A DNA stretch of 64,000 bases, taken from the NCBI GenBank assembly GCA_036852015.1, contig JAANDG010000031.1:458350-522349 (forward strand), given 5' to 3'. The number at the start of each line of letters is the position of its first letter. Position 1 is the first letter of the stretch. This DNA is from Pelodera strongyloides (lineage: Eukaryota > Nematoda > Chromadorea > Rhabditida > Rhabditidae). A program made the position numbers and the translations under genes. Under the pieces are notes generated by a model that ran no database searches, was not told the origin of the DNA, and worked only from the letters and a program-made list of their open reading frames with translations. Positions 33,036 to 44,830 of this stretch are shown one piece after another.

Positions 33036-34926
33036 TCAAGAAGTAACTGAAGTCGGGGTGGCCGGACTTGTCCCAGCTGCCGACGAAGGGGGCGGAGTCT
33101 TCTCAATCATCGCATCCTGCGGTAACATCAGTTCTTGCATCAACCTGAATGACAACCATTCAGTTTATCAACCAATCGATCAATTAATCAATTAAACAAA
33201 AACTCAACCAATCAGTCATAACACCGTTTTTGTGAAAACCTAGTTATCTACTTCCTAGATGAAACCTAGTGATGTAGTGATAGCCCTGGGACCACGAAAA
33301 AGAACAAGAACCAAACAGCTCTTTTCGAAGGAATAGTAATACCAGGGGACAAGTGAAACGCAATACTAATGAAGGAGTAAACCTTATATCTGAAACATAT
33401 CGCCAAACAGTCGCAAAGTCGCAATCGCCAAAACAAAATCATATATAGATCCATAAAGTTATTACAAAATCCAAAAAAAAAAACGTTTAGAGCAAAATAC
33501 CGACAGGTTTTTGAAACACATTGTGTACACCATCACTCTTATGCAGTTTATGCAAATAAACATAAATTCGAATAAAAAATCGAGAATCGAGCTGAATTCG
33601 AGTAAACTAGCATAAATACGTAAGAACTCCGTTGTCCACGATGCGTTTCAAAAATCGCCCGGTGTTTCGCTTTAATGACATAACAAATAAGGCATACGAC
33701 TTGAAAGCGTGATGCGTTTCAAAAATCGCCCGGTGTTTCGCTTTAATGACATAATAAATAAGGCATACGTCTTGAAAGCTTGTATTCAACACCACCCTTG
33801 AATGAAGGAGCACGCCCTTGCATCGAAAAAGAGACATGTATTTGTTTAAACTCTCACCTATCAATACTTGCAAGTCCGAATAGCTTGGCCAGCTGGACAT
33901 CTTCAATCAGGTCCCTTGCTATTCCGAGAATCGGAGGCAACAAAAGTAACAAGTTGCTCATCCGCCGAGGCATTTCCCGTAGCGGGGAAATGTTACGGAC
34001 GTGGTATTCAAATGCATCCAGTACCTAAACAAACTTCAAATTGTGCAAAGCAAAGCAAATATTAGGGAAAACTACCCTCTGCCCTTGCAATTGAGAAAAG
34101 ATACAATCCCTAGCTACACCCAACATCATATAATTATCAATTAATCTATAACATGCAAGTAATAGCTGTGATACACGATTAGTAAAATCGAGCGGAGCAC
34201 CCGAGCTTTAGTTAATATCAATTTTAATCAATAAATGGATATTAGTAGAAGTAATTCCGGAGGCCGTATTCACCAACACACAGGGAGCTCTCCCTAGGTT
34301 CACGAGCGCTCTGATTCTCTTCTGCTCTCGCACTCTCTACGCACTATTTAGCTCCCTGGGAAGGCCAGGGAGGGCTCCTTGCGTGTTGGTGAATACGTCC
34401 TCAGGAAATAACCACCGAGTCGACGAATAACGTAATACAGCAATTGAAAAACTAATCAACAAAAAAAAACTCCAAACTAACCTTCTGTCGCGTCTCATCA
34501 ATCGCAGACGTGGAATCCTCAGCACCGCGAGCCTCTGAACAAAAACATATAGAAGGATAAGGATATTCAAACATACAAAGAACGATTCGGAACACGATAA
34601 TTCCAATTATAGCAACTTTATGTTAATAGTGAAACAAACATTCGCACTCAAAGTTGCAATTTCGAGATTTATTCGATTACTACTTTAGTTACAAGTAGTA
34701 CAGTTCACGAAAAACACCCATATCACAATCAATAAAGAATAGCAGGTAAAAATTAGGGCCGCTAATATGAATAAACAGCGTTCACTCATTTCCTTGCTTA
34801 TCATATATGTGAACTTATCTTCTAGCTTTACAAAAAGGATCAAACTCAAATAAGAAAGCGATATAACATCCGGTTTTCCAAACGTACGTATGTTGGACAA
34901 ATACTGTATGCAGGCGATTTTTAAAC

Positions 34927-35007
<81 letters not shown>

Positions 35008-38000
35008 AAAAATCGCGCAGTTATTTGCGTACACTACCCGAGAAAACAACGTCCGGCATACGAATCCAAAACCAGCTGTAATACCGCTTTAAAGTATAAA
35101 AAAATTAGATAAAAACCCACGTGGATCAAAAAAGGCTACAGCTTTCAGTGCACAATATTCAATCTCGTTCATTTGAAGTTGTCGCATGGGGACGGTCAAA
35201 TTATCCACAATGCGAGCAGCCACACGACTGAATGGAACATATTTACATATTACCGACAAGAGAAGAGAAACTCGCATTAGAGCATAAAAGCCACGTTTAA
35301 ATGGAGAAGGCATTACCTTTCATAGGAGATGTATAATAATAATAATAATTTATTACACCACAAAGGTGCGCACAAACATACATAATTAAGACAATAAATA
35401 CAGTTAAGACAGAAAAACGGTAATAAGGGACATAAGGTACATGTGTAAAGGTAAGCGGAAATGCTGGGGCATCGAACAAAGGTAGTTAGCCGAGCACTGT
35501 AAACCCGGAGATGTATTATCGATTATGCCCGATCGAAAAACAAACCCAACAAACTACAAGAATATTGAAGATAAGAGTTCACCAGTTCTTGTTCTTCACA
35601 AACTAAGCTTAGACAAAAACAAAAAGAAAAAAAGTTTGATATCAGTAATAAAATCACAATCACAACAAGGAGTGCGAGACAATGCGCCCAAAATTGCTTC
35701 TTAAAGCGAAATACCGGCCGGTTTATGAAACGCATAACGGACAACTGAATTCTTACGCAAAGAGTTACTCAAAGTTTAGCTCGTCTTTTTATTCTAATTT
35801 ATGTTCATTTGCATAAGCTGCATAAGAATGCTCGCCTACTAAACGTGTTTCAAAAACCGGCCAGTATTATTTAAAACATTGACATCAGGCACTTTGGGAC
35901 TATCTTTATGTAGGCAAGTTTCATTGGTCAGCCAAACTTGGTCATCGTTCAAACGCAATACTCCGGAATGCTGCGTTCAGCGCAATCACTCCGGAAGTGT
36001 TGGGCGGAAAAGTGACATCACCAAGTGTTGGGCGGACAAAGTGACTGAAACACAACGACACAATTCACAAAATCAAGTAATTCGATTTCTCATTTTCGGC
36101 GGGTACTCAAAGAACAACACTTTCTAGATTCCTAAAGCTAAGTCAGCGAGGGCGGAGGGCCGCGACGACCCGAGCTCCAGGAGCTAGGCGCGCGCCTGGC
36201 AAAATCATAAACCGTACGGTTTACAGTTTAGGCACACGAAAACACAACATTCAATTCAAAACACCACAATAATTATCTCCAAAAGTCACAACCACAATCC
36301 ATAGAAACCATACTCATACCACTCGCTTTAGTCTTTAAGAACACTAATGCAATTTTCAAGAAACATAAATAACGTATGCAGGTTACAAATCACAAATCAC
36401 ATATTACAAATATCAATATCGAAATGATAACACCTACCGTAGCAACGAAACCTGCGCAGACATAGGTAGACTCTGGAAGTCTGGCAGTCTCTTCGCCCAT
36501 TCGACCATCAACACAAGTTGTTGGTGCATACTGAATTTGAAATGAATAATATAATAATTTATCAAATGATCATAGCTTTAAACATTCACATAGCTCGGTT
36601 ATCGCTCAGCGCTTATTCCCAGATGCACATATTAATGGGCATATATTTATATTGGTCAAATTCGTCAAATACGGCAGGTCAGAGGCCGTATTCACCAACG
36701 CGCAGGGAGTCCTCCCTAGCCTCCCCAGGGAGCTAAATAGTGCTAGAGAGTGTGATAGCAGAACAGATTCAGAGCACGCGTGAGTCTAGGGATAGCTCCC
36801 TGTGTCTTGGTTTGGTGAATACGGCAGGTCAGGTTACATACAACTTACAATAGAGTACGGGAATAAAGAAGTTTGCTTGAAACACGCACAGGATCTCAGC
36901 GACTTTTCCCACGCAATAAAATGCGTGCAGTGAAACATTTCAATTTTCAATACTTCACGCATATAAAAACTCGGACAACTAACTTGTGACTCACATGAAC
37001 TATGTAAAAAAATCCTATATGCCTATATCTCTGACAACAAGACATATGATTATACAAAATACAAAATAAAACTAAAAATATATATCGTTACCTGTCCGTG
37101 ACATCAATCGTCGTGGCTTCTTGGCGGCGCGCATCAGCCGTCCTGAACAAAACTGATATAATATAAAACACAAGCACCAAGCGCCCAGTACACTGGGGCC
37201 CAGCGTAGATCCCTCGATCTGAGTGATATGCAAATTTGATTACTTTACGGATACTTCATAGCATCTATGCCATAGCATACACTCGTTGACGAACTGACCG
37301 GCGATACCACCATGCGAATTAGCATATTACATAAAGTTGGATGGTGGTATGGCGCTCATACCCATACCACCGTCGTGCTTAGAATATTAGGAATAGCGAA
37401 CAACAGAAAGTTATCATAAATAGGTATAACTTAGGGAAATATGATTGGATGGTGGTTTTGAGCTTTTCGGCGTTTCCCGACGAGTGTTATGCCTGATCTA
37501 TGCACTACACTACAATACAACCCAGAGATGTTTGGGGCGTAAGCTGTGAATGACTACGCAACTACCCACCATACAACAACGAGTATCTAAACCTTTTATT
37601 TGTTGCTGAACACAAAAATGTCACAAACCACATGTTTCAACAACAAGGTATTTACCAGCGAACGCTAACATGGTAGTGCAAGATTAAGCGAAGGTCAACC
37701 CAAATTCACGGAGATGCTACAGCACGCTATCAAAAAATACTGTACTTTTAAAAACATCGAGTTAGCACGCGTTTTTGAAGCCCAACATGCAAAACCGCGT
37801 TGACATTCTCCTTAAACTTTCCAATGCATGGCGGATGGAGTATCTGAGTTTTAGAGGATAAACGAAAAAGGAAAAGCCTACCTCGTAATCACAGACGATC
37901 GCAACTGTCGCACTTGGGCCTCTGCGTCGCGTAACAAGTCAAGCAGGGGTTCCTCTACCACTGGCATCTGAGGCTTGGCAATACGGTCTCGTTCTTGCTA

Positions 38001-39674
38001 AACACATAAATATCAGCCTTTTACACAGAAACACAATTATCATTTTTAGTGTATTGCCTTTCCGTGAGTGCGTTTGTTCCAACTTAAACGAAACGTTAGT
38101 CTTTTTCTTTTTAATTACGATGTGGACAGTCAAAAAGTGATAATTTAAGAAAGTAATTAGTCGATTTGACAAGATATACCTCCACAACAAAAGGTACCAC
38201 TTCAATGACTTCACCGCTTGTTTTCCATATACGATATACACCATTGACCTTGACACAATTAATAACAAAATGTATTTTACGTCAAAATAGAAGCATACCT
38301 GTACAGCTTCCTTTCGCATCCCTTTCCTCATACATACATCGAACCGACAGCGTCGACACGTGTTTCGGTGATCTAAAAATCAGTTCGTAAACGTAAATCA
38401 TGATCCGATTTACTACACAATCACAATGCGAAACGATTTAGCTACGAAAAGCAGAACACACGACAAGACAAGGCTAAGTCATGGTAACTTTGAAACCTTA
38501 ACCCTAACGCTCAGGCTCACCCTATACGATAGTTTTCTTGCGGGTTAAAAAAGACTAACATTAAAAAATATAGACATTGAATAAAAACGAAACACCTTAC
38601 TTACAACTCTAGACATCCCAACACCAACAGATATATAGGAACGCGAAAATAAAAGTAAAAAAAATAACCTTAAAATTAAAACACTCACCTTTGTCGACAA
38701 CACAGTTGTGATGATACCGGCACACATAATTGTGTCGTTTTCGCACCGTCCGCCGGAAGAAACCTGACAAAGTATAACTTCACACTTTACAACAAGTAAA
38801 CATAAACATGAAACTTGAATTTAAGTATTAGATTTTACACGTTTTTACAAGCGGGACTCATATTTTACAGCACTGTGAATGTGAATAAAAATATACAGAT
38901 TCAACCTTAAATAGTAGCTAATATAATAGCCTATCAAGGAGCAAGATCTATTCTATACAGCATGGCTACTTTTTATTCTGTTTCACTGAATACTGTTATC
39001 ACCCTAAAACAGCTGAGAAAAGGAACTCAAGACTCAAGTTAAGTAGATAAGCCAAACCCCATACCTTAACAGAGCACACGAAATCGCCCCATAGTTTTCC
39101 ACAGTACATATTGTACATTATAACCAAACAAAGCGCTTCATAGAAAACAACATGGCTTTTTTAACTGATATCAAGAATCAGTGAGGGCGCATTCAAGATG
39201 GACATTTTCCGGAAAAGAAAAGAAAAAAGTGAAAGTGGTTCCAGATGGACACCGAGAAAAAAAATAATACATGCAAAATAATTGCCAAAAATGCAAATGT
39301 ACCGTAATTGAAACTAAAATCAATCGATCATTTGCATTGCATGTGTACGCGTGGCAATTGCATTCTTTTCTGGTGAAATCCATCTCGAACCAAAAGTTTT
39401 CTTTTTCTTTTCCGGAAATGTCCATCTCGAATGCGCCGGCGCCCTCAACTAAAACAGCTGGGGGCCAGCCCAAGAGTAGATAAGCCAAACTGCCAAACTC
39501 CATACCTTTACAACCATCGCACGAGATCGCCCCATAATGTTTTCCAGTCGCTTTGTCCCCACAGATCGCACACACTGTCTCATCCTTTGGTGAGGGAGTG
39601 GCCACAGAGGGAGGTGGCTCTGTTTTCATAATAGACAGCATTGAGGTCTCAAAGCATGCGTTCGAGGAAGACGG
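33036..39674 (-). CDS. hnf4: HNF4-type nuclear receptor
   Basis: Ligand-binding transcription factor of the NR2A type, nuclear. Exons 39674-39506, 38763-38689, 38372-38299, 37997-37882, 37142-37092, 36530-36438, 35227-35121, 34534-34482, 34024-33858, 33144-33036 close in one frame of about 337 residues. First in-frame ATG at 39641; the frame extends 11 codons upstream to an acceptor, so a 5' exon or trans-splice site is possible. DNA-binding domain: [15 protein letters not shown]-box CDGCKGFFRR, second finger [25 protein letters not shown], then MRKEAVQERDRI, very close to HNF4. [69 protein letters not shown], and a C-terminal helix RLMQELMLP. The stretch equivalent to human HLLLGATKRSM to the LAEMS region is missing from this chain; pieces survive at 36127-36183 and 35880-35960 but do not splice in phase. 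Confidence 0.92.
33486..33675. mobile_element. MITE family A copy with adjoining tandem duplication
   Basis: Left arm GAGCAAAATACCGACAGG, right arm CCCGGTGTTTCGCTTTAA. The right end plus flank is tandemly duplicated: 33639-33708 and 33710-33779 are nearly identical. It lies in the last HNF4 intron. Confidence 0.85.
34259..34402. mobile_element. MITE family D copy
   Basis: GGAGGCCGTATTCACCAAC left, GTTGGTGAATACGTCCTC right; palindromic, in an HNF4 intron. Confidence 0.85.
34853..35093. mobile_element. MITE family B copy with a long A tract in its centre
   Basis: Left arm AGCGATATAACATCCGG, right arm GCTGTAATACCGCTTTAA. The centre carries an uninterrupted run of about 77 A at 34928-35005. It ends 27 nt from the donor of HNF4 exon 35227-35121. 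Confidence 0.85.
35701..35874. mobile_element. MITE family A copy next to an HNF4 exon fragment
   Basis: TTAAAGCGAAATACCGGCCG left, GGCCAGTATTATTTAA right. Its edge is a few nt from the end of the LBD-like frame at 35880-35960. Confidence 0.88.
36681..36829. mobile_element. MITE family D copy
   Basis: AGAGGCCGTATTCACCAACG left, GGTGAATACGGCAGGTC right, in an HNF4 intron. Confidence 0.8.
39008..39110 (-). pseudogene. decayed duplicate of the HNF4 first-finger exon end
   Basis: Minus strand matches the 3' end of exon 39674-39506 and the first bases of its intron: GGAAAACTATGGGGCGAT aligns with GGAAAACATTATGGGGCGAT, followed by a matching donor GTATGG and the intron motif TTATCTACT ... CAGCTGTTTTAG. 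The copy has lost two bases and has substitutions, so the [11 protein letters not shown] frame is broken. A MITE lies between copy and exon. Confidence 0.75.
39185..39444. mobile_element. GGGCGCATTCG-ended MITE (PIF/Harbinger-like)
   Basis: Ends GGGCGCATTCAAGATGGAC and GTCCATCTCGAATGCGCC(GGCGCCC), about 260 bp, homologous throughout to 43681-43923. In the HNF4 intron after the first-finger exon. Confidence 0.85.
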
Positions 39675-40118
39675 CTGAATAGGTAAAGATAAACAAATAA
39701 ATAAGGTTAGACGGATAAACTAATGAGATTGCAAAAGTCCCGTACAGTACCTAAACTAAATACACTACTACATACAATGTCTAAAACATTTTGTTTCATA
39801 ATCGAAATAATTAAGAATACGAGGTGAAGACAAGTAGCAAAGTGTGAGGAAGACCATCAGCTTGCTAGTTGTAATCGATAAATCGATAATGACTAATCAA
39901 ATTAATTTAGTAGATATAGAGCGCATTCAACCGACAGGAAAACAAGTAGCTAATTGCTTATTAGCTACAGCTACAAGCAAGTTACAAGTCTATACATCCA
40001 AGATCACAATTCTTCCAGATTGCACATTGCACCACTGATATGGGAATTGAAAATATAAAACGAACGGACCAAATCTAATTCTAAACTTTAGTCACGTGTA
40101 TATTTGCAAAAGGTGCTA

Positions 40119-40495
40119 TTTTTTTTATGAATACCACTTTATTCAGACATACAATCATCACACATAGACTTAAGCATGTAGAATCCAGGGTCCCGTTTTT
40201 TTTTTCCAGAAGTCGGGGATCTTCATTGTAGTTCCAATCTGGGCGGTGTCTCTTGGCCGATGTGTCCCGTAGAGAGTAGAGGGTAGAGGGCAGGGAAGTG
40301 ACCATTGTCGAATGTAGGGAAGACGGAATACAGAGATTACAGAGCGAAACGTCCGTCCTAAGGCTAGGCAAGGGGAGCGCCTTTACTTTATTCCCGACGC
40401 CGTGGCATGTTTGCAAGATGGTAGCACTGGGCGGGATTCGAACCCGGGTCGTATGGGTGAGAGACAAGAACTTTACCAGTGAGCCACGACGCCCC
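40119..40495 (-). mobile_element. tRNA-derived SINE, full-length copy (family S1)
   Basis: In minus orientation: tRNA-like head GGGGCGTCGTGGCTCACTGG with B box GGTTCGAATCC, then a unique body, then a tail ending AATAAAGTGGTATTCAT and a short A run. The plus-strand copy at 43541-44165 aligns from head to tail. It gives the empty-site sequence for the MITE in that copy. Confidence 0.88.
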
Positions 40496-40996
40496 TGTGT
40501 GCTCTGTCACCCAATAACTACGACACTGCGCCCTGCGGTGGCGACTGTGGCGAGACAAATACAAAGTAACAAAATATTAGAATCATACAATTATAAACTA
40601 TGGCAACATAATAATAAAAACAGAAACAGACCAATAGCGACCAAACATTATAATATAATAACATAATTCACCTGATCATTCGACATGGCAGACACATAAA
40701 CGTGATAAAAGAGGGGCTGTTTCCTTATCCGTTATCAGTTTCCTTCTTCTTGGTGCTAATCGGAGATCGAATCCACAACAGGGAAATAATCGATCAATGG
40801 AGCGAGAACGCTTTCTGCAATAGCAACAAGTATTGTGTAGTAAGGAAGAGAAGAATTAGAGTACTTAATGGCTAGGGACCAACATAAATTTATTATTATT
40901 AACTCTTTATTCCATAAAAAATTGTGCATATAAAATACAAACAAGAGAGATAAAAACACTCACAGGCTAGAGAAATTCAAGAGGTCTATTGAAAAA

Positions 40997-41160
40997 AGGG
41001 TATAAATTCCGTGCGTAAATGGAGGTGGTTGGAGATGGTTTCTTTAGCTTAGTCATAGACCTTTTAATAAAACACCATGTTTCGGTCAAATGTATAAATT
41101 TCAAATTACTTCCGAAGGTAGTTCGCGCGTGTTTTCACGCATCAACCTGTACCTACCCCT
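40997..41160 (+). repeat. dispersed repeat family F, copy 2
   Basis: Begins AGGGTATAAATTCCGTGCG, ends CAACCTGTACCTACCCCT after the hairpin GCGCGTG TTTT CACGC. Confidence 0.7.
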
Positions 41161-41947
41161 GATAGAAAATAGAAAAATGTAAGATTACACGAGTAGATAA
41201 ATTACTAAACGAAACAGAGACGCTTCATACTTCATTTACAAGAGAACAACACATTGTTACTTTCTCACATCCTATACGAATTACGAACAAAAAAACAGCA
41301 ATACATAGAGATATATACAGTATAGAGAATGCTAGAGATCGATGCATTATTAAATTAAAAGATAGAGATTGGAAGAAAATAAATACAGATTATAACCAAG
41401 ATAAACATCGGTTATCGGAGAGGTAAAATAATAGTAGTCGGTGCAAATGAACGGGTGAATGTTATCCGACAGTACAGTATAAAGTGCACAGAGGAAATCA
41501 ACAAATAGGACAATATATATCAAAGGGCATATAGGACAATATATAGCAAAGGACAAAGGCTGGATTGGGGTGAGCAAAGTACGCACGACGCACCACCATA
41601 CTTATAAATCAACAAAGTAAGTTACCTAACTTTAGGCAAGGCAACACGCTCTACACAGTCAGATACATTGAAATTATTGCGATACTGGAATGTGGGAAGT
41701 GGGGACACTGGGACAGTTGCATCGTCGCATGTATAGTTAGTTACTTTCTCTTCAGCTCAAAAGCTTGTAAAGAATAGAGACTACACCAGGTTGTGGTTCA
41801 GTGAGGTATGTCAGGATGGCAGGACGGTAATAAAATACAAAGACATAGTTAGAAAGTCTTAGACTCCAAACAAAACTAAAACAGACATCCCGAAATATTT
41901 GGAATAAAATAGTCAAATAGCCAACAAGCGAGAACAATACAATAATG

Positions 41948-42006
41948 CCCTGTCCATGTTTGCGATTCGCACTTGCGAAAATGACAAATGCCTGTCCATG
42001 TTCAAG
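41948..42006. mobile_element. family E element, end fragment
   Basis: CTGTCCATGTTTGCGATTCG, then CACTTGCGAAAATGACAAAT, as in the terminal repeat of 55214-55513. Confidence 0.7.
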
Positions 42007-42230
42007 CGAATTAGCGGTCGGTCTCAACAAAAAAATACAAAAAGAGGAGGAGTAAACAACCGTGCGTTGACCGCCGTTTTCAAACCGCCGTTTTACTAAG
42101 CCGAATTCAAAATATTTTGTCAACATTTCGTCATTTGGATGCTGCGGTATGCGTGATCATTTGAAAAGGCCATCCCTCGATTTTTCCAGGGCCGTGCTAG
42201 TATTAAAATCGGCAAATCGCCTGAAGCGAA

Positions 42231-42940
42231 TTTTCCCATACAAAATCGCAAAATATATGAATACTTTATTCAGTGTACACCGAAGTAAAGCGGAAGACAA
42301 AAAAACGACAATAATAATATAACAACAACAACAACAAAACAAATAACAATGAGAGTAACAAAGCGCATATAACAAGCGACAAAAACTATGTACAACAATG
42401 GAATGCGTACATGTGAAAAACTAGGGGTGAATGTTTCTATTTGCTACTTCATAAAGCTCGATTAGATCAAGCTCGTCAATGCGGGTTTTAAACGAATCAA
42501 CGGAACTCGAAAGAACAATACTATCAGGAAGTAGGTTCCACAAACGAGTGGCTCTGTGCTTAAACGAGAACAGAGACTGGGTAAGTTTAACAGAATCCTG
42601 AATAAGAGTTTAAAGAGTTACCATTTCGACGTGGTCTGTGATTCACCTGAAACATGTTTGCCAAAACCGGATGTGCATTATAACCTCGGACAATTTTGAA
42701 ACATTCAATGAGATCGAACAAAATTCTACGATGATGGAGAGATTTGAGACCAAAAACAACAAGACGTTCAGAATAGGAAAACGAGTTATAATAGTCATTG
42801 TCAATTCTACGAAGCACACGTTTAGTAAAACGCCGCTGTACCTTTTCAATAGCGTCAATCTCACTTTTCAGGTACGGCGACCAAACGGAGGTTGCATACT
42901 CAAGCAGGGGCCTACAATAAGTATGGTTGTTTGAGAACAT
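42231..42940 (-). mobile_element. non-LTR retrotransposon (LINE) 3' fragment, frameshifted
   Basis: Minus-strand frame with the C-terminal reverse-transcriptase region typical of CR1/jockey-like LINEs: RPLLEYATSVWSPYL, IEKVQRRFTKRVL, RRILFDLIECFKIV. The frame shifts near 42590, and the remainder (LWNLLPDS, FKTRIDELDLIELYE) ends at a stop at 42421. A 3' UTR with an AT-rich tail runs to about 42231. Truncated and not functional. Confidence 0.85.
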
Positions 42941-43044
42941 TTTTGTGCAAGATGCCCTTATTTGTTTGTGTTTTTATGTTTATTTTCGTTTATAACTTTT
43001 TTCAAACTATTTTTGATGAAAAAACCCCAAACCGGGTGGTATTT

Positions 43045-43290
43045 CGCTTTCAGGCCATTTTACATGAATGTCAAATGCCTACCGTAACCCATGCGAATGA
43101 CGCGTTTGACATAGCCCCGCAACGAAAGTGTATCAGATCCGTACTATTTGAAATAGATCCGTACTATTTTGAAATAGATCCATACTAGATGCAAAATCGC
43201 TGCGGGACCTTGTCATTGACATTGACTCGAACATGGACAGGCATTTGTCATTTTCGCAAGTGCGAATCGCATACTTGGAAAGGGCATAAT
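43045..43290. mobile_element. family E element, truncated at one end
   Basis: Shares ATAGATCCGTACTATTTTGA-type repeats, CGCTGCGGGACC, and the right terminal repeat ATTTTCGCAAGTGCGAATCG with 55214-55513. Confidence 0.75.
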
Positions 43291-43540
43291 GGAAAGTTGG
43301 AAAGTATGCAGGTAGTTAAGGGTGAATGTGTCTATTAGTCATTTCATCCGCCCCCGTCCGACCGAATAGGTCGAGACTGTCGAGCTCATCAACACGGGTA
43401 TTAAAAGAATCAACTGGGCTCGAAAGGACAATACTATCTGAAGTTCCACATGAGTGGTGATCACAACATGCTTAAAAGATAACAAAGACTGTAAGTTTAA
43501 CAGAATCCTGTACTATAGATAGTTATCATTACTTTATTAC

Positions 43541-44165
43541 CGTCCTGCGTCGTGCCTCACTGGCAAAGTTCTCGTCTCTCACCCATACGACCCGGGTTCG
43601 AATCCCGCCCAGTGCTACCATCTTGCAAACATGCCACGGCGTCGGGCATAAAGTTAAGGCGCTCCCCTTGCCTAGCCTTAGGGCGCATTCGAGGTGGACA
43701 TTTCCGGACAAGAAAAAGAAAACTTTTGGTTCGAGATGGATTTCACCAGAAAAGAATGCAATTGCCACGCATACACATGCAAACGATCGATTGATTTTAG
43801 TTTCAATTACGGTACATTTGCATTTTCGACAATTATTTTGCATGTATTATTTTTTTTCTCGGTGTCTATCTCGAACCACTTTTTTCTTTTCTTTTCCGGA
43901 AAATGTCCATCTCGAATGCGCCCTTAGGACGGACGTTTCGCTATGTAATCTCTGTATTCCGTCTTCCCTACATTCGACAAATGGTCAATTCCCTGCCCTC
44001 TACCCTCTATTCTCTACGGGACACATCGGCCAAGAGACACCGCCCTGGATTGGAACTACAATGAAGATCCCCGACTTCTGGAAAAACGGGACCCTGGATT
44101 CTACATGCTTAAGTCTATGTGTGATGATTGTATGTCTGAATAAAGTGGTATTCATAAAAAAAAAA
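43541..44165 (+). mobile_element. tRNA-derived SINE S1, copy split by a MITE
   Basis: Head GCGTCGTGCCTCACTGG, B box GGTTCGAATCC, body matching 40119-40495, tail AATAAAGTGGTATTCAT with A run ending at 44165. The body is interrupted at 43681-43923. Open frames across it are fortuitous. Confidence 0.88.
43681..43923. mobile_element. MITE with TTA target duplication inside the SINE
   Basis: 243 bp, ends GGGCGCATTCGAGGTGGAC and GTCCATCTCGAATGCGCCC. Flanked by TTA at 43678-43680 and 43924-43926. The intact SINE copy at 40119-40495 has a single TTA at this point (GCCTAGCCTTAGGACGG), so the 3-bp duplication is real. A 3-bp TWA duplication is typical of PIF/Harbinger transposons. Confidence 0.93.
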
Positions 44166-44208
44166 TGTGGCCTGTGATTGACCCGAGATATGATGGCCAA
44201 AGCCGTTT

Positions 44209-44830
44209 TATATAAATACTTTATTGCGTTAAAAAAGGCAACAACAAAGCGGGTCGAGAAAAAAAGAAACAAAGAAAAGGAGAATAACAACAAAAACAGC
44301 AAAACAACAACTCAACAATAAACTTAACACGAATACACAACAACAACAAAAACGAACAGAAATTACGATGAACGAATGTTTCTAATAGACCTCTCATACA
44401 AATCTACCAGGTCCATTTTACCTATCCGTTCTTTAAAGGCATCAACAGTGCTCAATTTTACCAATTCGTCAGGCAACAAGTTCCACATACGAGTAACCCT
44501 AGGCTTAAAAAAGTATAAGGACTGATTAGACCGAATAGACTCTTGAAGAAGCGCAAAGGAGTTACCATTTCTGCGTGACCTGCCATTCATTGTGAACATA
44601 CCGTATAACATTGGATGTGAATGAAAACCTCGAACAATTTTAAAACACTCAACGAGATCAATCATAATACGGCGGTGTTGAAGAGAAGTGAGACCAAAAA
44701 TTTCAAGGCGTTCGGAATAGGGTAAATCAGTGTACATATCATAATCTACCTTTCTCAAAGCACGTTTAGTAAAACGACGTTGAACCTTTTCTAATAGATC
44801 AATTTCAGTCTTGATATAAGGAGATCAAAC
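44209..44830 (-). mobile_element. LINE 3' fragment with intact terminal frame
   Basis: A minus frame from about 44829 to the stop at 44363 has SPYIKTEIDLLEKVQRRFTK, RRIMIDLVECFKIVRG, FFKPRVTRMWNLLPDE and DLVDLYERSIRNI, matching the LINE at 42231-42940 but diverged. Strongly 5'-truncated. Confidence 0.85.

Larger units (their letters stand above)
43310..44206 (-). mobile_element. LINE 3' fragment interrupted by a SINE
   Basis: 43310-43515 and 44166-44206 both match the LINE at 42421-42680 in the same orientation (AACAGAATCCTG; TGTGATTGACCCGAGATATG) and are separated by the S1 SINE, so the SINE inserted into this LINE relic. Confidence 0.75.

Noticed and set aside
32908..33195. Open frame starting with Pro-Lys repeats
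   Set aside because: Its start is the TTAGGC array read in one frame; the rest is antisense to the last HNF4 exon.
39171..39641. 156-codon frame beginning with the HNF4 first finger
   Set aside because: Only the part up to the donor at 39506 is coding; the rest reads into the intron and MITE.
40420..40495. Possible tRNA gene on the minus strand
   Set aside because: It is the tRNA-like head of SINE S1, continuing into the SINE body and repeated at 43541.
43623..44177. 184-codon open frame
   Set aside because: It runs across SINE and MITE sequence and has no protein-like features.
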